From the NCBI GenBank assembly GCA_021229015.1, contig CM037781.1, positions 36,128,759 through 36,192,758 of the forward strand: a stretch of DNA of 64,000 nt. The letters are read 5' to 3'. This document shows, piece after piece, positions 24,473 through 39,400 of this stretch. A program made the position numbers and the translations under genes. Every line of letters begins with the position of its first letter. Within the stretch, counting starts at the first letter, position 1. The notes under the pieces are model-generated. The model was not told where the DNA came from. It saw nothing but the letters and a program-made list of their open reading frames with translations, and did no database searches. Source of the DNA: Solen grandis (lineage: Eukaryota; Mollusca; Bivalvia; Adapedonta; Solenidae).

Positions 24473-27400
24473 TCAATTCATAGATGCTCTCGAATCGAAA
24501 AAAAAAATCGTTGACTAGTCGACATAGTCACATAACTACCTATGATTCTAAATTCCATCTGCGATGCGTACCGTTTATTAATATCTAAAGTATGGCATAG
24601 AATGGCGATTGTGGTTAGCTTAACTACGTAATAGGCAAGGTACCTTGTTCATACCTAACTCACTATAGAAGAAAACATTCGTTTTTCTTCATAGTTACCC
24701 TTCTTAAGGACTCGCCGCATTCCGTGCTTTGGGTTGCTCATCATAAAAACTCACATTCTTCATGTACCTGATTAGTAATACGACATTCCCCTGAGAAAAT
24801 TTTGGTTGCACCTATCTGGAATAGTCTTGTTGTAGGTTCTTATAGTTCGTATAGTGCACTGTCTATATGAGCTAGTTTACATACTTTTGGCATAAAACAG
24901 ACAATGGCAGCTGTTAAGGAATATCATCTTCTCACACAAAAAATCTTTGATGTGCTTGACAAGAATCTTTATCATAGCCGAACTTTCTCCACCAGGTAAA
25001 TCAAACATTGTAATACATATACTATACTATACCAACCGGGAAATTAATTATCAGCCTGCATTTTGTTTTTGCCTAGATGCATATGATGGAGCCTTCGAGT
25101 GTCTTCTTTTGTTTTATTGGTATACAAACGCTTGCATAATGTTAGTTATTTCTTGTGTGGTGTTTTACGTCCAGACAGCATTATTTTTGTCATTTGGAGA
25201 AAGAGTCTTCTGAAGACAGATGTAGTGATGTCCCATTGCCATAATTACATGTGGCATGATACCACACCCAGTCACTTTATCCTTACACCGGGCCAACCAG
25301 TCCTGGAACAACCCGTATATGCTGAGCGCAAGGGAGCTATACTTTTTTTTACAATTTTGACAAGTCGCTGCCAGGGATCGAACCCACGACCTCCCGATTC
25401 TGGGGCGGACGCTCAAACCACTCGGCTATCGTGACCGGTCGAATATTAGTTTTCCAACAAAGTAGCAGAGAATACTGTTTACCAAAACGAACAACGAATT
25501 TTCTCCCAAACACAAAATCAATGACACCAGGCTTATTTAATAAGATATCAAAGCAGTTGCTGTTGCTACTAGTTTCTTAGAATGTCACAAAGGCAGACAT
25601 TTGGTGCTATAGCCTGCATGAAACAATGTATGCCACACTGCAGATCACTCCGTAGACAAGTGAAATAAAACTAGGTACCGCGAAATTATTCGCACACAGG
25701 GCCTACTTGACCTAAGCAAGGATGCTTTACCAGTACAGTTTTAACGATTTTGGTATGATGCAGTCGACCCCACAACCATCTGATTAATGATATTGTGTAG
25801 AATAATTGGACTGAACATGTTTTATCCTGTTTGCTATTCAACAGCACATCTTAAACGAAGATGATAACAATCTTATACATATTCCTCGTCGAAACCCACT
25901 TTTGCTCAATACGCTTTGCTTCTAAATCGACGGCAGTGATAACGGAATTAATTTTAATGATTTTCGGAGGATATAAAAGAAAATATCAGTGAATAAAAAA
26001 TGGAAATATTCACTGTGAATATTACCAATATTACAATTTTCACTGTTTTGTAAAATGTTTACTTTAAAAAACACTGTCGTAATTTGTCAACATCGATTTC
26101 TACTTAGAAGTGAAAAAATCTTTTAAAAATACCTGAAAGAAAGAAATGTTGATTGTGCCCTTTATTGCTTTATTGGACTTAAGGACTTTGGGGCTCCCCA
26201 CAGGGCAATTGTCTTGATGAACCCACTTACAATGTGTAAAGTGTGACAGAAAAGCATTAAATATAATGAAAAAAAAAGAAAAAAGATTGATTTCAGTGGA
26301 ATATCATTTTTAACTCTTCTGCGCCACTCATGAAAATATTGATTTTCCTTCTCTGTCGATGAATTATAAAATGATGTTCTCTATATATACTGTGGGTTCT
26401 GACGATGGTACATGTTCTGTCTGAGGATGACTCTCAGTTAGGCCTCTAGTACTGAAGTCAGTGGGTATTCCGTGATGGAGTGATTCAAAACGCCGACTTT
26501 ATATCCATCAGCCCCTCACCATTGTGCGTTCGGATTCAAGCCGGGTCACTCGGATTAAACATGTGAGGAAGTCTTTCAGCTGGCTTGAGGTAGGACGGTG
26601 GTTCTATCCGTATTGCTGTACATTCGAGGTCATCCTTCAACTCAAATTAGCTGGACATCGCTATGTGACCGAAATACATTTACTGTCGCAGGGAAACATT
26701 TACATGGAGTTAATGGAGAACCAATTAATATCTATGTCGGCCAGAAAAACATTTAGGCCCTAAAGGCCCTGTAATGGTTCCGCTACGTCTTGGACCACTT
26801 AACCTCTACCAAGATAACCAAGGAACCCTTATGAAACATTAGGGAGCATTGGTTATCTCCTTGAAAGGCCATGAGGTCCGAAATGTAGCGGAACCATTAC
26901 AGGGATTTTACCTTAAGATGGACAAAACGACATATGTGTTTGTCTTGAGAAGGAAGGCGAAGGAAATAAATCCAAGGAAATATCTCATATATTTATGTGA
27001 TTATTGATCACTGTGTATGTAACGATACAGATCACGTTAGTTTCAAGCTGCACATATATATATATGGACCGAAATTGTTTTTGGCGTCTGTCGGGAATCC
27101 CACTTATTTACCGACGATCTGAACCCTCTGTTGGTCAGTAGGGAAATATTATGAATATATTTATGAGCAATAAATCCAACAATCACAAGCCGTGCATAAC
27201 ATAGCTTTTTTTTTTCAAATGAGATATGATACTTGCGTGTGGGGGCACGTTTCAATAAACTTGATACGAACAAATTTATCTGAGTCGTAAGAATTCTTTC
27301 TGATCCATTTCATTTTCATTATACAAACTAACCAGTTTTGTTGTATTACGAAAAACAAAAATAAGACTGTCTTGCAATACGAAGGTTTTTTCGATCATAA

Positions 27401-30400
27401 TCAAGCCCAGGTTTCGAACTATATTTGGATTGTTTTATAATAAAAAAAATGTCGCGACTCCGTTAACCTCAAATCATTCCATGATTTACGGAAAAAAGAC
27501 AGTGTACAAATATCATATTTAGGAACATGTGTATAGGTCTAACAATAATTATGGATTCCTTTCTTAATAACTTTACTTGCAAAGATGTGATAAATAAATA
27601 AATTAGATAAAAAAGAATTGCGATAATCCTGAGATATCGTTAATATATAAAGAAACCTGAATGGTGTCAGCGAAAACAAACATTTACGTATATCAGTTTC
27701 CGGCATTAAAAGTAAATACTACATTCGATAATGTTTTAATCCAATGCCACTCCTAAAGTGATAAGCGTTTAAGATAGTTCTACTAGTAGACCAAAAATTA
27801 ACATTGACATTTCCATGTGACCTTGACATTGGAATATTTTTTTTGTCTAAATCATATTCAAATGGTGATAAAAAGCCGTAATTCAATCCAGTTGGTACGT
27901 TGTTTAATCGAATCATTCATGCATATATAGTCAGCGGGTATGGACAATTGACCCTTTGATATCTCATTGTAACCTCTGACCTGTAGCCGACTTTTATCTT
28001 ATTTATTAATTTCCCATTAATTTATTTATCATATATTTATCTGCCTATTTATTCTTCAAGTACTTGTATAAAATCAATACAGAAGTTGGTGACAGGATGT
28101 AATTGACATTATATATATAGTATGACACCGTAAATACGCATTCTTTTTTCAAAACCAGACGTCAAGTTAAAAGCGTATTGATAAGTGGTTAACAAACGGA
28201 CAGAAGGGCACCATAATTGTATGAAAAAAATGTCGTCCTGGATCAATTCGGATCTGAGAAACAGTTTCACATTACTGTTACCTGTCATAAACTATTTGGT
28301 TAGCTATTTGATAATCGTATATAAGCCGCCCACAAGGCATAACTGAAGACGTATCCAACTGAAGGTACCATAGAGACCGATGCAGACTTTTATGATTCTG
28401 TTATTATAGTCGGAAGTAACCAAACTTAAACTGTCATAGGAGTTCGAATACGAAACAGGGCAGCACTAGTATAAGTATACATTTCAAACGTCACGGAGTT
28501 AGCGATACCTCAAGTACATATATATTAAAAACATATCTCTCAAATTAGCAACATCTGAAGCAAGTATATATTACACATCTCTCTCTAGTAAGCAAAACTT
28601 CAAGTGTATATTACACACATATTTTTTTTAGTAAATAATATGTCAAGCTTATTACTGTCAAGGTTTCGGATTACAGAAGTCTGAAAATAAGCACACTTGT
28701 TTATGGTGACCATTTCTAAAGCAGCGGTGCCATGGTTACCTTCGACAATTTTCGAAATTGATGCAAAAAGAAAAAAAACAACAACAAAAGATTGACTTAC
28801 GGTCACCTGTATTTAAGATATCTTTTGTATTTTAGCGATTGCTTATTCTCATTAAAGCCTCCATTTGTCTTAAAAACCGCATACTCTATGTTTCGAACTC
28901 GAGACAATAAACTTGGCTTTTCCTGTATTCATGACCGGATTCATATTCTGACATAGTCAGAATGTAAACAAGCGTTATCTTTCTTTTGTATTTCTTTTCT
29001 TTACTTCGCTACATGAGTCATCCGTCATCCAATTATCCGTCTGTCTTTTTGTCTGTCTGTCTGCAACTACTCATAGTAAATATTATATCAGCATTTATAG
29101 CATGGAAAGTTTAATGAACTTATCAGAAACACGACACGAACATCAGACAATGTATTTATTTTGTATGTCCAGCTGAGCATGTATATCAAGATGAATTAAA
29201 CTGACATGATAGACAAAGGGAGATATACAAGATACCGCAGACACATTTGCATCTAATTGATTGAAAATTCATTGATGCGCAAAGACAAATATCATATTAT
29301 ATAGCAGACAGCGGTCTCAAAATGACGGCATGGAACATATCAAACATATCAAACATTTACACAAGTACAGACGGACCCCGTAGAAGTAATGAGCTATTAG
29401 CAGGAAATTACCGTCTGACAGTTGACCATTCTACTGTTTCTTGTCCGAGAACTTAATTAAAGATACGGGCAACAGTTCGTCTGCAATCTTTCGATATGCA
29501 AAATGAAGACAACGCGTGATATATGTCTACTTAAATTGTATCTTGTGCATGTCACATCTGTTTTGTTTACGTCACTATTTGCTAGAATGAACAGTACTAC
29601 CTTCCATCTGCAATCAAATGGAAACCCTCTTAGCCTCAAAACCTGGGGCTAGAGGTTTTGAAAGAAACACACTGAAATTACAAAATGAAGCAGGGATCTC
29701 TTTTTTAACTGTTTTTTAATTTGGCAAGTGCAAAATTGTCTGAAGGGTAACGATAGCTACTGATATCTTATGGAGAGAGGAGACAGTTATGACTACGTTT
29801 TTTGTGTGTTGACATTCTGATTCTTGAAAGCAGCTTTGAGCGAAATTATTCATGGCTTAAGTTATTTTTTTACTATCTCTACAGACAATTTTATTGTGAG
29901 ACCTGCCTTCCTGCGGTATCACGTTGTTTATCAAGTAGGACACCGCATCCTGGTTCACACACCTGCCAACCTGTCACCCAGTCCTGGAACTACACCTGTA
30001 ACCTTAGCGTCAGGCAGTGCTTTGGCTTGCTGCAACCGGAGATCGATCTAACGACCCACGGTTTTGGGCCAACTTAAAAAAATACATTTGTTGATTGTAT
30101 TGCATAACTGAATGACCGGGCCGTATTTTATTTCGTGTACATTTTGCATAGTCACAAAAAAGATAATTATAAAAAAATATTCCATGTAAATTTTAACCCA
30201 TTTTGGTCAATAGTATTTGCTATCAAAACAACAACAACAAAAACAATGCGGTGGTTCAGGTATTTGTATATAGTGCCACTCCATGGCCCCGAATTATGTG
30301 AAGTAGGGTTTAAGATGGCACTTCTGCTTCCTTGCCAGTGGCAAGGTAGTAGATTGTCCTACTTGCATACCAAGGGTCGAGAGGTCGATTCCAGCTCGGG

Positions 30401-33400
30401 GCAATACGATTTAACTTGGTTTAACATACGGGCTGCTGTGTCATCCCTGTTAACGTGATACTAGGGATTAAACGACAATGGCGTGGCGGCATTCTTAAAT
30501 TTCTGGTAATACAAGAAAATATCTGATGACTTTTTGTTAACAAAGATTTATGTATGTCTATCAGACTATCACAAGAAATCCCTCTGTTCGTTACCATCTA
30601 TCGTATACACGTGACCGTTTATGACTCATTTTGTGCAAATACAGAGGAAGTAGGTTTAATGCATCATCCGTGTACTACCCGATATTGGTCGCAGAGTGGT
30701 TAGATATTGGTCACAAAGTGGTTAGATATTGGTCACAAAGTGGTTAGATATTGGTCACAGAGTGGTTAGATATTGGTCACAGAGTGGTTAGATATTGGTC
30801 ACAGAGTGGTTAGATATTGGTCACAAAGTGGTTAGATATTGGTCACAGAGTGGTTAGATATTGGTCACAAAGTGGTTAGATATTGGTCACAGAGTGGTTA
30901 GATATTGGTCACAGAGTGGTTAGATATTGGTCACAAAGTGGTTAGATATTGGTCACAAAGTGGTTAGATATTGGTCACAGAGTGGTTAGATATTGGTCAC
31001 AAAGTGGTTAGATATTGGTCACAGAGTGGTTAGATATTGGTCACAAAGTGGTTAGATATTGGTCACAGAGTGGTTAGATATTGGTCACAGAGTGGTTAGA
31101 TATTGGTCGCAGAGTGGTTAGATATTGGTCACAGAGTGGTTAGATATTGGTCACAGAGTGGTTAGATATTGGTCACAAAGTGGTTAGATATTGGTCGCAG
31201 AGTGGTTAGATATTGGTCACAGAGTGGTTAGATATTGGTCACAAAGTGGTTAGATATTGGTCACAGAGTGGTTAGATATTGGTCACAGAGTGGTTAGATA
31301 TTGGTCACAGAGTGGTTAGATATTGGTCACACAGAGTGGTTAGATATTGGTCACAAAGTGGTTAGATATTGGTCACAGAGTGGTTAGATATTGGTCACAG
31401 AGTGGTTAGATATTGGTCACAGAGTGGTTAGATATTGGTCACAAAGAGGTTAGATATTGGTCACAAAGTTGTTAAGATATTGGTCACAAAGTGGTTAGAT
31501 ATTGGTCACAGAGTGGTTAGATATTGGTCACAGAGTGGTTAGATATTGGTCACAGAGTGGTTAGATATTGGTCACAGAGTGGTTAGATATTGGTCACAAG
31601 TGGTTAGATATTGGTCACAAAGTGTTAGATATTGGTCACAGAGTGGTTAGATATTGGTCACAAAGTGGTTAGATATTGGTCACAGAGTGGTTAGATATTG
31701 GTCACAGAGTGGTTAGATATTGGTCACAGAGTGGTTAGATATTGGTCACAGAGTGGTTAGATATTGGTCACAGAGTGGTTAGATATTGGTCACAAAGTGG
31801 TTAGATATTGGTCACAAAGTGGTTAGATATTGGTCACAGAGTGGTTAGATATTGGTCACAGAGTGGTTAGATATTGGTCACAGAGTGGTTAGATATTGGT
31901 CGCAGAGTGGTTAGATATTGGTCACAGAGTGGTTAGATATTGGTCACAAAGTGGTTAGATATTGGTCACAGAGTGGTTAGATATTGGTCACAGAGTGGTT
32001 AGATATTGGTCACAGAGTGGTTAGATATTGGTCACAGAGTGGTTAGATATTGGTCACAGAGTGGTTAGATATTGGTCACAGAGTGGTTAGATATTGGTCA
32101 CAGAGTGGTTAGATATTGGTCACAAAGTGGTTAGATATTGGTCAAAAAGTGGTTAGATATTGGTCACAGAGTGGTTAGATCGCTGGTCACGTAATCGGAA
32201 GGTAGTAGGCAACGGCAAATACAAAATTCGAAATAAGGACAAATGTATCTCCTTGTTTGTTAATAATCATTAATAGCTCCAGGATTGGTTTGTCTGAATC
32301 CATTATATGAGACTGGTTTTGGTATCATACAAGTTGTGCACGGCGTGATATTGCAGTACAGCAGTTTTGTATTTTATTTTTGTCTTAATATCTTCAAATT
32401 ACTTAGGCGTAATCCGCCCACGACCCCCCCCCCCCCCCCCCACACACACACACAAGTTACTTTGATATATGCAGCTCTCCAATTTCACAGTCGCTCTCGA
32501 CATGAGGACGACACGGTCGTAACAGAGGGGTGTTATTATATAAGCAATATTTAATAGTAATACCATTTTTTTGTTTCCAGGCTGCATTCTACGGTGACAT
32601 AAAAGGGGCATATTTTCATATCGTGTGTGCACGCAATGATTTCAGTTACCTCGAGCGCATTATCATTAAAAAAACTAATTTTGAATATTCAAATATAAAT
32701 GCCTTACAATTTAATACAACTGCAAACACCAGATTTTAATGATTGTTTTTCGTCCTACATCGCGATATAGGGATTAAGAGATTAAGTTCATCGCATTTAT
32801 AATTGAAACCAAATATATTGCAAACGTAAAAATAAATTGCTGCTTAGGGAAATTCTGTTTACTTTCTTCAAGTACCGTAAGTTTTCTGGAAAAAGCGATC
32901 TTTTCGTTTTAAATTTGATTTTCTAAATGCTCTTAGAAACAACACAGTCTGAACAATCTTCCGAAGTTAATAAAAACGTACTTTATATAAAACGTTTTGG
33001 AAATTAGATAGCGGTACAGCAGCAAAACGTGCCCATGGGACAAAAAGAAGGACGGATATCTACAGAAAGACAGCTTTGCAACACCTATGGTTTTCTTAAC
33101 GCCAAGAACCCTATATTCAATACAATGGAAAGTGTGTAATAAAATAATTTAATCACTTAAAGACGTATTTTTGCACCGTCTTATTCGCACAGTCGAAAGT
33201 AAAGCGAAAGCATAATTATTATGATTAGAGAGATGCTATTGGGAAAGTATTGTGAAAGAAGCTTGCACGATTGAAATATATTCTTAAAATTCTAATTTCT
33301 ATGAATGACTGCCTTCGTAAGACATGTTTAGTTCAAATTATGTATTCAATACCGTTTAATAGCATTCAAAACACAATGTACACGAATAAAATTTCCGTAT

Positions 33401-36400
33401 AATGACAATGCCATACCTTTGATTTACTTAAGTTATCATTTGCCAATGTCCTGTGAATATGAAAAAATCATATTTCAAATTAAATTGATATTTATAGTAA
33501 GACAGTTTATTTTCTTTCATATTATGTTTAGTACATAGATAAACTACATTGCATGTGGTATCTGAACACGAGAGTTTCTAATAAAATGGTTCATTTCGTG
33601 CACAATATACATGGCATAATTCCAAAGACCCATTGAAAAAACGTGATGTAATGATTAACTTCTTTTACTCTATTCTGAGTTTTTAGACATGTGAAAAATC
33701 ATCTGTGAATATTTTGAACATTGTTCTCACAATTCGAGACTCGTAACTGATGTTTTTTGCAATCGAGCACTCCCTGTTATGCCATCTAATTCACCTGCAC
33801 TCACCTGTGGAATGTGAGAATGACATCATCAGTTTTTCTTCCGCAATATTCATGGTTTTTATACCACCGCAAACGTAATTACACATCTTCAGCTGTATTT
33901 AGATACAATGTGCCATCCTTTTCACGATGTAAGCAACAAACACTTGATATAAAGTCAGTATATATAACGATTTACCGAAAACGTGAATATTTCAGCCATT
34001 TTATTTTAACAAAAACATCCGTTTTTATTTTGTAGATTATGTTTTCATAAGATTTAATGGTAGTTTTCTATTCCTTTTGATTCTCAAACAGACTATTTCA
34101 TATTTTTTTTTTTAAATTTTTTTTTTTTGGTTACCGTTTTGCTATATAACAAGTGAGTAATGTAATAGTTTTATCTCTTTCAATTGCCAAATGAATGATA
34201 TTATAAATAATTAATTTATTTCTGGCTTATTCTTTTATAATTGTTATGTATGTGACTTGCTTCTGCAAGGGTGGGGTGTTAAAAAAGAAAATGTATTTTA
34301 ATCTATTAAGTTTAAGCGTAAATTAAACAAGTAGTTTTAATAATACTTTACTCGTATATAATGTTCAGAAACGTCCATGAAACCCCAAATAGTGGATGAA
34401 AGTACATTGTTTATTTAATGTGTGATATGGTAGCATGTGTTCTTTAATTAGCATGCACTCTGTAGATGCATTAAGGTTATTTACTTGAATACTAGGAGGT
34501 GAAAATATGTATTTTTCATGTGAAACGTTATCGGTTTTGATCTCACTTATAGTGAACAAATGATTGATTGGTTGATTTTTGCGTTTACCGTCGCTGCGAC
34601 AGTATTTCAGTCATATAGCGACGCACAGCTAATTACAGGTTAAGGAAGACCCAAAGCACACAGAGGCACCCGGGTAGAACCACCGACCTACCGCAAGCCA
34701 GCTGGAAGGTTTCCTCACATATGAAAAAAAAATTAGGGCAGTGGGTTATAATAACAGCGATTTGAACCAAGATTATCTAGCCTTCCTTTGTGATCTGCCA
34801 ATCGGCATATTTCCCAAAACCTCAATCTAAACAAACACAAGACTGCTTCTTCCTGTAATTATTTTCGTTATGAAAGGTCAAAATGTGTGTCAGTATGTTT
34901 AGGAGGCAACCAAACTGGGACTCTTTGAAAGCATTCTGACATAGAATGCGAGAACAGGAAACCCCAGAAACATTTCTTTTATTCCATCTCTAACATTTAA
35001 GGATTAATTTGCATTTCATTTAAAGCTAGAAGTAGAAGAAAACAAGAAATCTCACGATTTTTTTTTGTCAAGAAAGTTTGCCATTGTGGAGAAACAGACA
35101 TCAGAACAGACATCAGTGTCTTTCTGAAACAAAATGGGATGTACGCTCAAAGACAGTTAAAAGATTAATCGGAAGTCAACACTGACCTGGAATGGACATG
35201 GACATGCGCACTGCGACTCTGACGGGAACATCCGGTGTTGTTTTAGGATGGAAATACTCCGCGTTCATCATGTTGAGGTTTGTCACAACGACACAAAGTT
35301 CTTTCCCGTACCTTTCGTAAATCTACAACATGGAAACATTTACAGACATCAATTATTCATTCACAGTTATATCCTATACGATTTAAGAAAATGAACTTCT
35401 AAGGCGGAAATGCTAATAATAACGAACGGTAATTAAGGACACTAATAGAGATAAATGCCCAGCGGAACTCTTTCCTATAAAGTCTGACTAGGAGGCGGTG
35501 CGTTCTGTCGAATATCGTGACAATAGCAAAAACACGCAGCGTGACAATCACTGAGTGTTGTTTATTCATATTTATGATTGATTTTACAACCAAAAATAGA
35601 TACGTGGTACGGGTAAGGTGACAGAAATGCTTAATTCTTTCCAACTATTTTTGATAGAGAGTATCCCTAACTTACCAATCCTATTTTTATTTCATAAGAC
35701 TGTCTTTATATAGGTAGAATTAGTTTGTTTCGAAAATTTAAAATTCAAGAAAACAAAAACACCATAGGTAGTTCTTTCTATTTTAAATACAGTGTATACA
35801 GTGGTTTATCTCGATGGGGATCTCGATGTCAGCTTTATCATAGAAACTATTTAAACGTTTTTTCTTTAAATAATTTCTATGACATTGCTGACATCGAGAA
35901 AAAGTCTACGGCGTATTTGTACTACTATCTATTATTAAAAGAAAGAATTGCTATGTAAAAATTTAGCATACCGAGTCTGAACTTTACTTCGGAAAAAGAT
36001 GAATAAAGGGCCTAAGCATTTATAGAAGGTAACGATTAAACATTTTGTTGTGAGTTGGTTTGAACGCAATTTAGAAAAACATCTCATAAAAGTTATGAGT
36101 ATTCATAAATTCCAGCGCAATAAACACATGTACACGTTGATTTCATTAGATATGCTCGCATAATTTTAGTGGGAACAAATGAAATGCATACTTTTAATTT
36201 AAGAATACATATCTATTCTATATTTATTTTACGAGTCAACAAATTTAATTATCGCCGACCCAGGGCTGCGATATTATACTATCGAGAAAGAAAGCAACTT
36301 TTTACGAACCGCTGACGTATTAGAAAAACAGGTTCTTTCTCAGTCAGTCGCAGATAGATACAGACCAGATTGCCGGGAACAAGCTCAGTCTGTTAAACTG

Positions 36401-39400
36401 CTTGGACGCTGGGAAAAAGGCTACCGGAAGTACATGTTGCTGGACGGTGCTAGACTGGTAGACGCATAATTGGGTAGTTTCGATTGGAGTACGCCCCTTT
36501 GTTCCTTGCATTCCCTATTCCACTTCTCAATTTTGCGCAGCTTATAATTTTCTTATCGATAAGTAGTAGCTTCATAGCTTTGAGTACTTTCTTCAATAAA
36601 ACTATGCATAGATTCTGTTCAAAACAAGACTACAGATATCAGAAAATTTCTAATATCAGCTTTGATAACATTTCCCAGCTATGAACCTCGTCTTCAACTT
36701 CAAGATTTCCCTTACGCCTCAGTGTAGCTTTCTATTCACTTGGCTGACGGCGATTTTTAACATATTTGGAAATGCTAACACTTGTAATCTATTACTAATA
36801 TGTGCGCTGAATATTGTGTACTGCACCGTACTGCACTGCATTATCGGACCGTACCATACTATACAAACAAACAATTTTTTTTTCTCACAGACACAAACTG
36901 CTGAACGAAAGCAAAACAGTGCCACTGTTATTCTATCTACAAATGATAAATTCCCACTCAAAGTTAATGTACTGCAATAAATCATATGTGCCAAGATGGG
37001 CGTCAAATTTCTCATTGCCTAATTTTCCCGTCCAATTATCTTTTTAGAATTACATTCCCCATCACCTAATAACTGTTATCTATATACAAGAGGGCCAAGA
37101 TGGCCCTAGATCGCTCACCTGAGAAAAGTATCATTCATTGCCTGTACAAAACAGATTGCTTTAGAATTAAGATGATGAGGTGAAACAATGTTCAGGAATT
37201 TTCTGACCCCATCCACAAAAGATATCATCATGACAAACATTCTGCCAAAGTTAGAGGATGATTGGACCAAAAATGTTGCCCTCAGAGTATAAACAAGATT
37301 TTTCTAAGATTTGACCTACTGACCTACATTTCTGTCCAGCCCCACCCATTTTCAAACTGGTTCGAGATATCATCATGACAAACAATTTGACCAAGTTTGA
37401 GGAAGATTGCATCAAAACTGTGGCCTTTAGTGTGTAAACAAGATTTTTCTAAGATTTGACCTATTGACCTACTTTTCGGTCCGGCCCGGTCCATTTTCGA
37501 ACTGGTTCGAGATATCATCAAGACAAACATTCTGAATAAATTTGAGGAAGATTGGATTAAAATTGTAGCCTCTAGTGTGTAAACAAGATTTTTCTAAGAT
37601 TTGACCTACTGACCTACTTTTTGATCCAAACATGACCCATTATCGAAAGGGTTCAAGATATCATCAAGACAAACATTCTGACCAAGTTTGAGAAGATTGG
37701 ATCAAAATTGGCCTCTATGGTAAACAAGATTTTTCTAAGATTTGACCTACTGACCTACTTTTGGATCCAAACTGACCCATTTTCGAAAGGGTTCAAGATA
37801 TCACCAAGACAAACATTCTGACCAAGTTTGAGGAAGATTGGATCAAAATTGTGGCCTCTAGTGTGTAAACAAGATTTTTCTAAGATTTGACCTACTGACC
37901 TACTTTTTGATCCAACCTGACCCAATTTCGAAAGGGTTCAAGATATCATCAAGACAAACATTCTGACCAAGTTTGAGGAAGATTGGATCAAAATTGTGGC
38001 CTCTAGTGTGTAAACATCAAAATTGTTGACGGACGACGGACGACGGACAATCAAGTATCCCAAAAGCTCACCCTGAGCTATGCTCAGGTGAGCTAATAAA
38101 ACCGATTGCCATAATTTACACGAAAGTTGAACCAAAAGCACGTTTACACTGATGTATAGATTTTCAAATTTAATTCTTCATATAGAAATCGAAAATTTTT
38201 GAAAGTTTGCAGCTAGAATGAAAAAAAAAAACAACAACAAAAAAATTGAAATATTTTAAGCCTAAACTGCCATACTCTGAGTCCTGATAAAGGAAATGCT
38301 ATGCTCGGAACCCGCAACTCTCGAAGTACTGAGAGTAATTTCCCTACTATCCCTACTAAGCTTATCATGTCTTCTGCTTGTTTCTCCGCACCGGGCCTGT
38401 AAATATATCTCAAATTAGAAACGTTGCTTGAAAAATCGCTCGTTGAATGTTCGCACTGCATGTTTATAGTTTCCCTGTCAATTTCATTCTTTCCACAATC
38501 TCTTTCTTTTAGTTATCTTGTGGATCAAACGGTCTGAATCATTCCCACTTGAACATTTCATTAGCTCTTGTAATTTACCAAAGTCATTAATACACACGAG
38601 GTTTTGTTTTGTTCCTAGAAAGATCAATTCTTTGTATATTTTTTATCTGTACAAGTAATTAATTAATACATATTAATGTTTCTATTGGTGTGAAAGAAGT
38701 GTACTCCCACATACATTCTCTGTATGTTCTGATAATATTTAAGTATCTAAACCTGAGAGTAAAGCCACCTGCACCACGTATCCAACATGTTTTGATACTG
38801 CGACATACCAGTCGTTAGCAAGAACTATCATTTCAGACGATGACTCTACCAGCGTAGTGCTTTGTCACAGTTATTCTTAAGATGTTAGAGAGAACCTTGA
38901 CACATTTGAAGGATGAAAATAAAATCACACAGAAAATTTTGTAGAGCCCTGATACACTTATATACATATTACAGACAAAATAAATTGCATACATATAACA
39001 AAAGACAATAACTCAATTAAAATTAACCCGAGTTACCTGCCCTTGAATATGGCCTCAAACTGCTGAAATATCACGTTCAGGGGCAGATAACTAAAAAGGT
39101 AGGACGGTGATCCCCAATTTTCTTTACATAAAACTTTTTCTTTTATGATTCCCTATAATCATGCAAAGTCTAAAAAAATTTTATGGAACAGTTTAAATTT
39201 TCTTTTTTTGTCTGTAAAGAAAATGTAGCAAACTGTAACATACGCCCTTTAACTTTTTTTTTCATTTACTGACAGTTTTTTTTAAATCTTATGCCAATTG
39301 TGTCTCCTTCAGTCTGGACCAGCATACTTCAGCATCGCATGAGACACTGTTATGTATATTATCATAATTTATTTCCCGAAAGGTGAATAATGAATCAGGA

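Noticed and set aside
30681..32180. CRISPR-like regular repeat array
   Set aside because: Units are contiguous with no spacers, in a eukaryotic intron; it is a minisatellite.
32581..32739. Plus-strand terminal exon after a strong acceptor
   Set aside because: Fifty-odd codons, no family match and no upstream partner; composition like random AT-rich DNA.
38213..38461. Minus-strand frame resembling a polymerase fragment (RVWQF end)
   Set aside because: No catalytic motif or extended similarity visible; likely chance.
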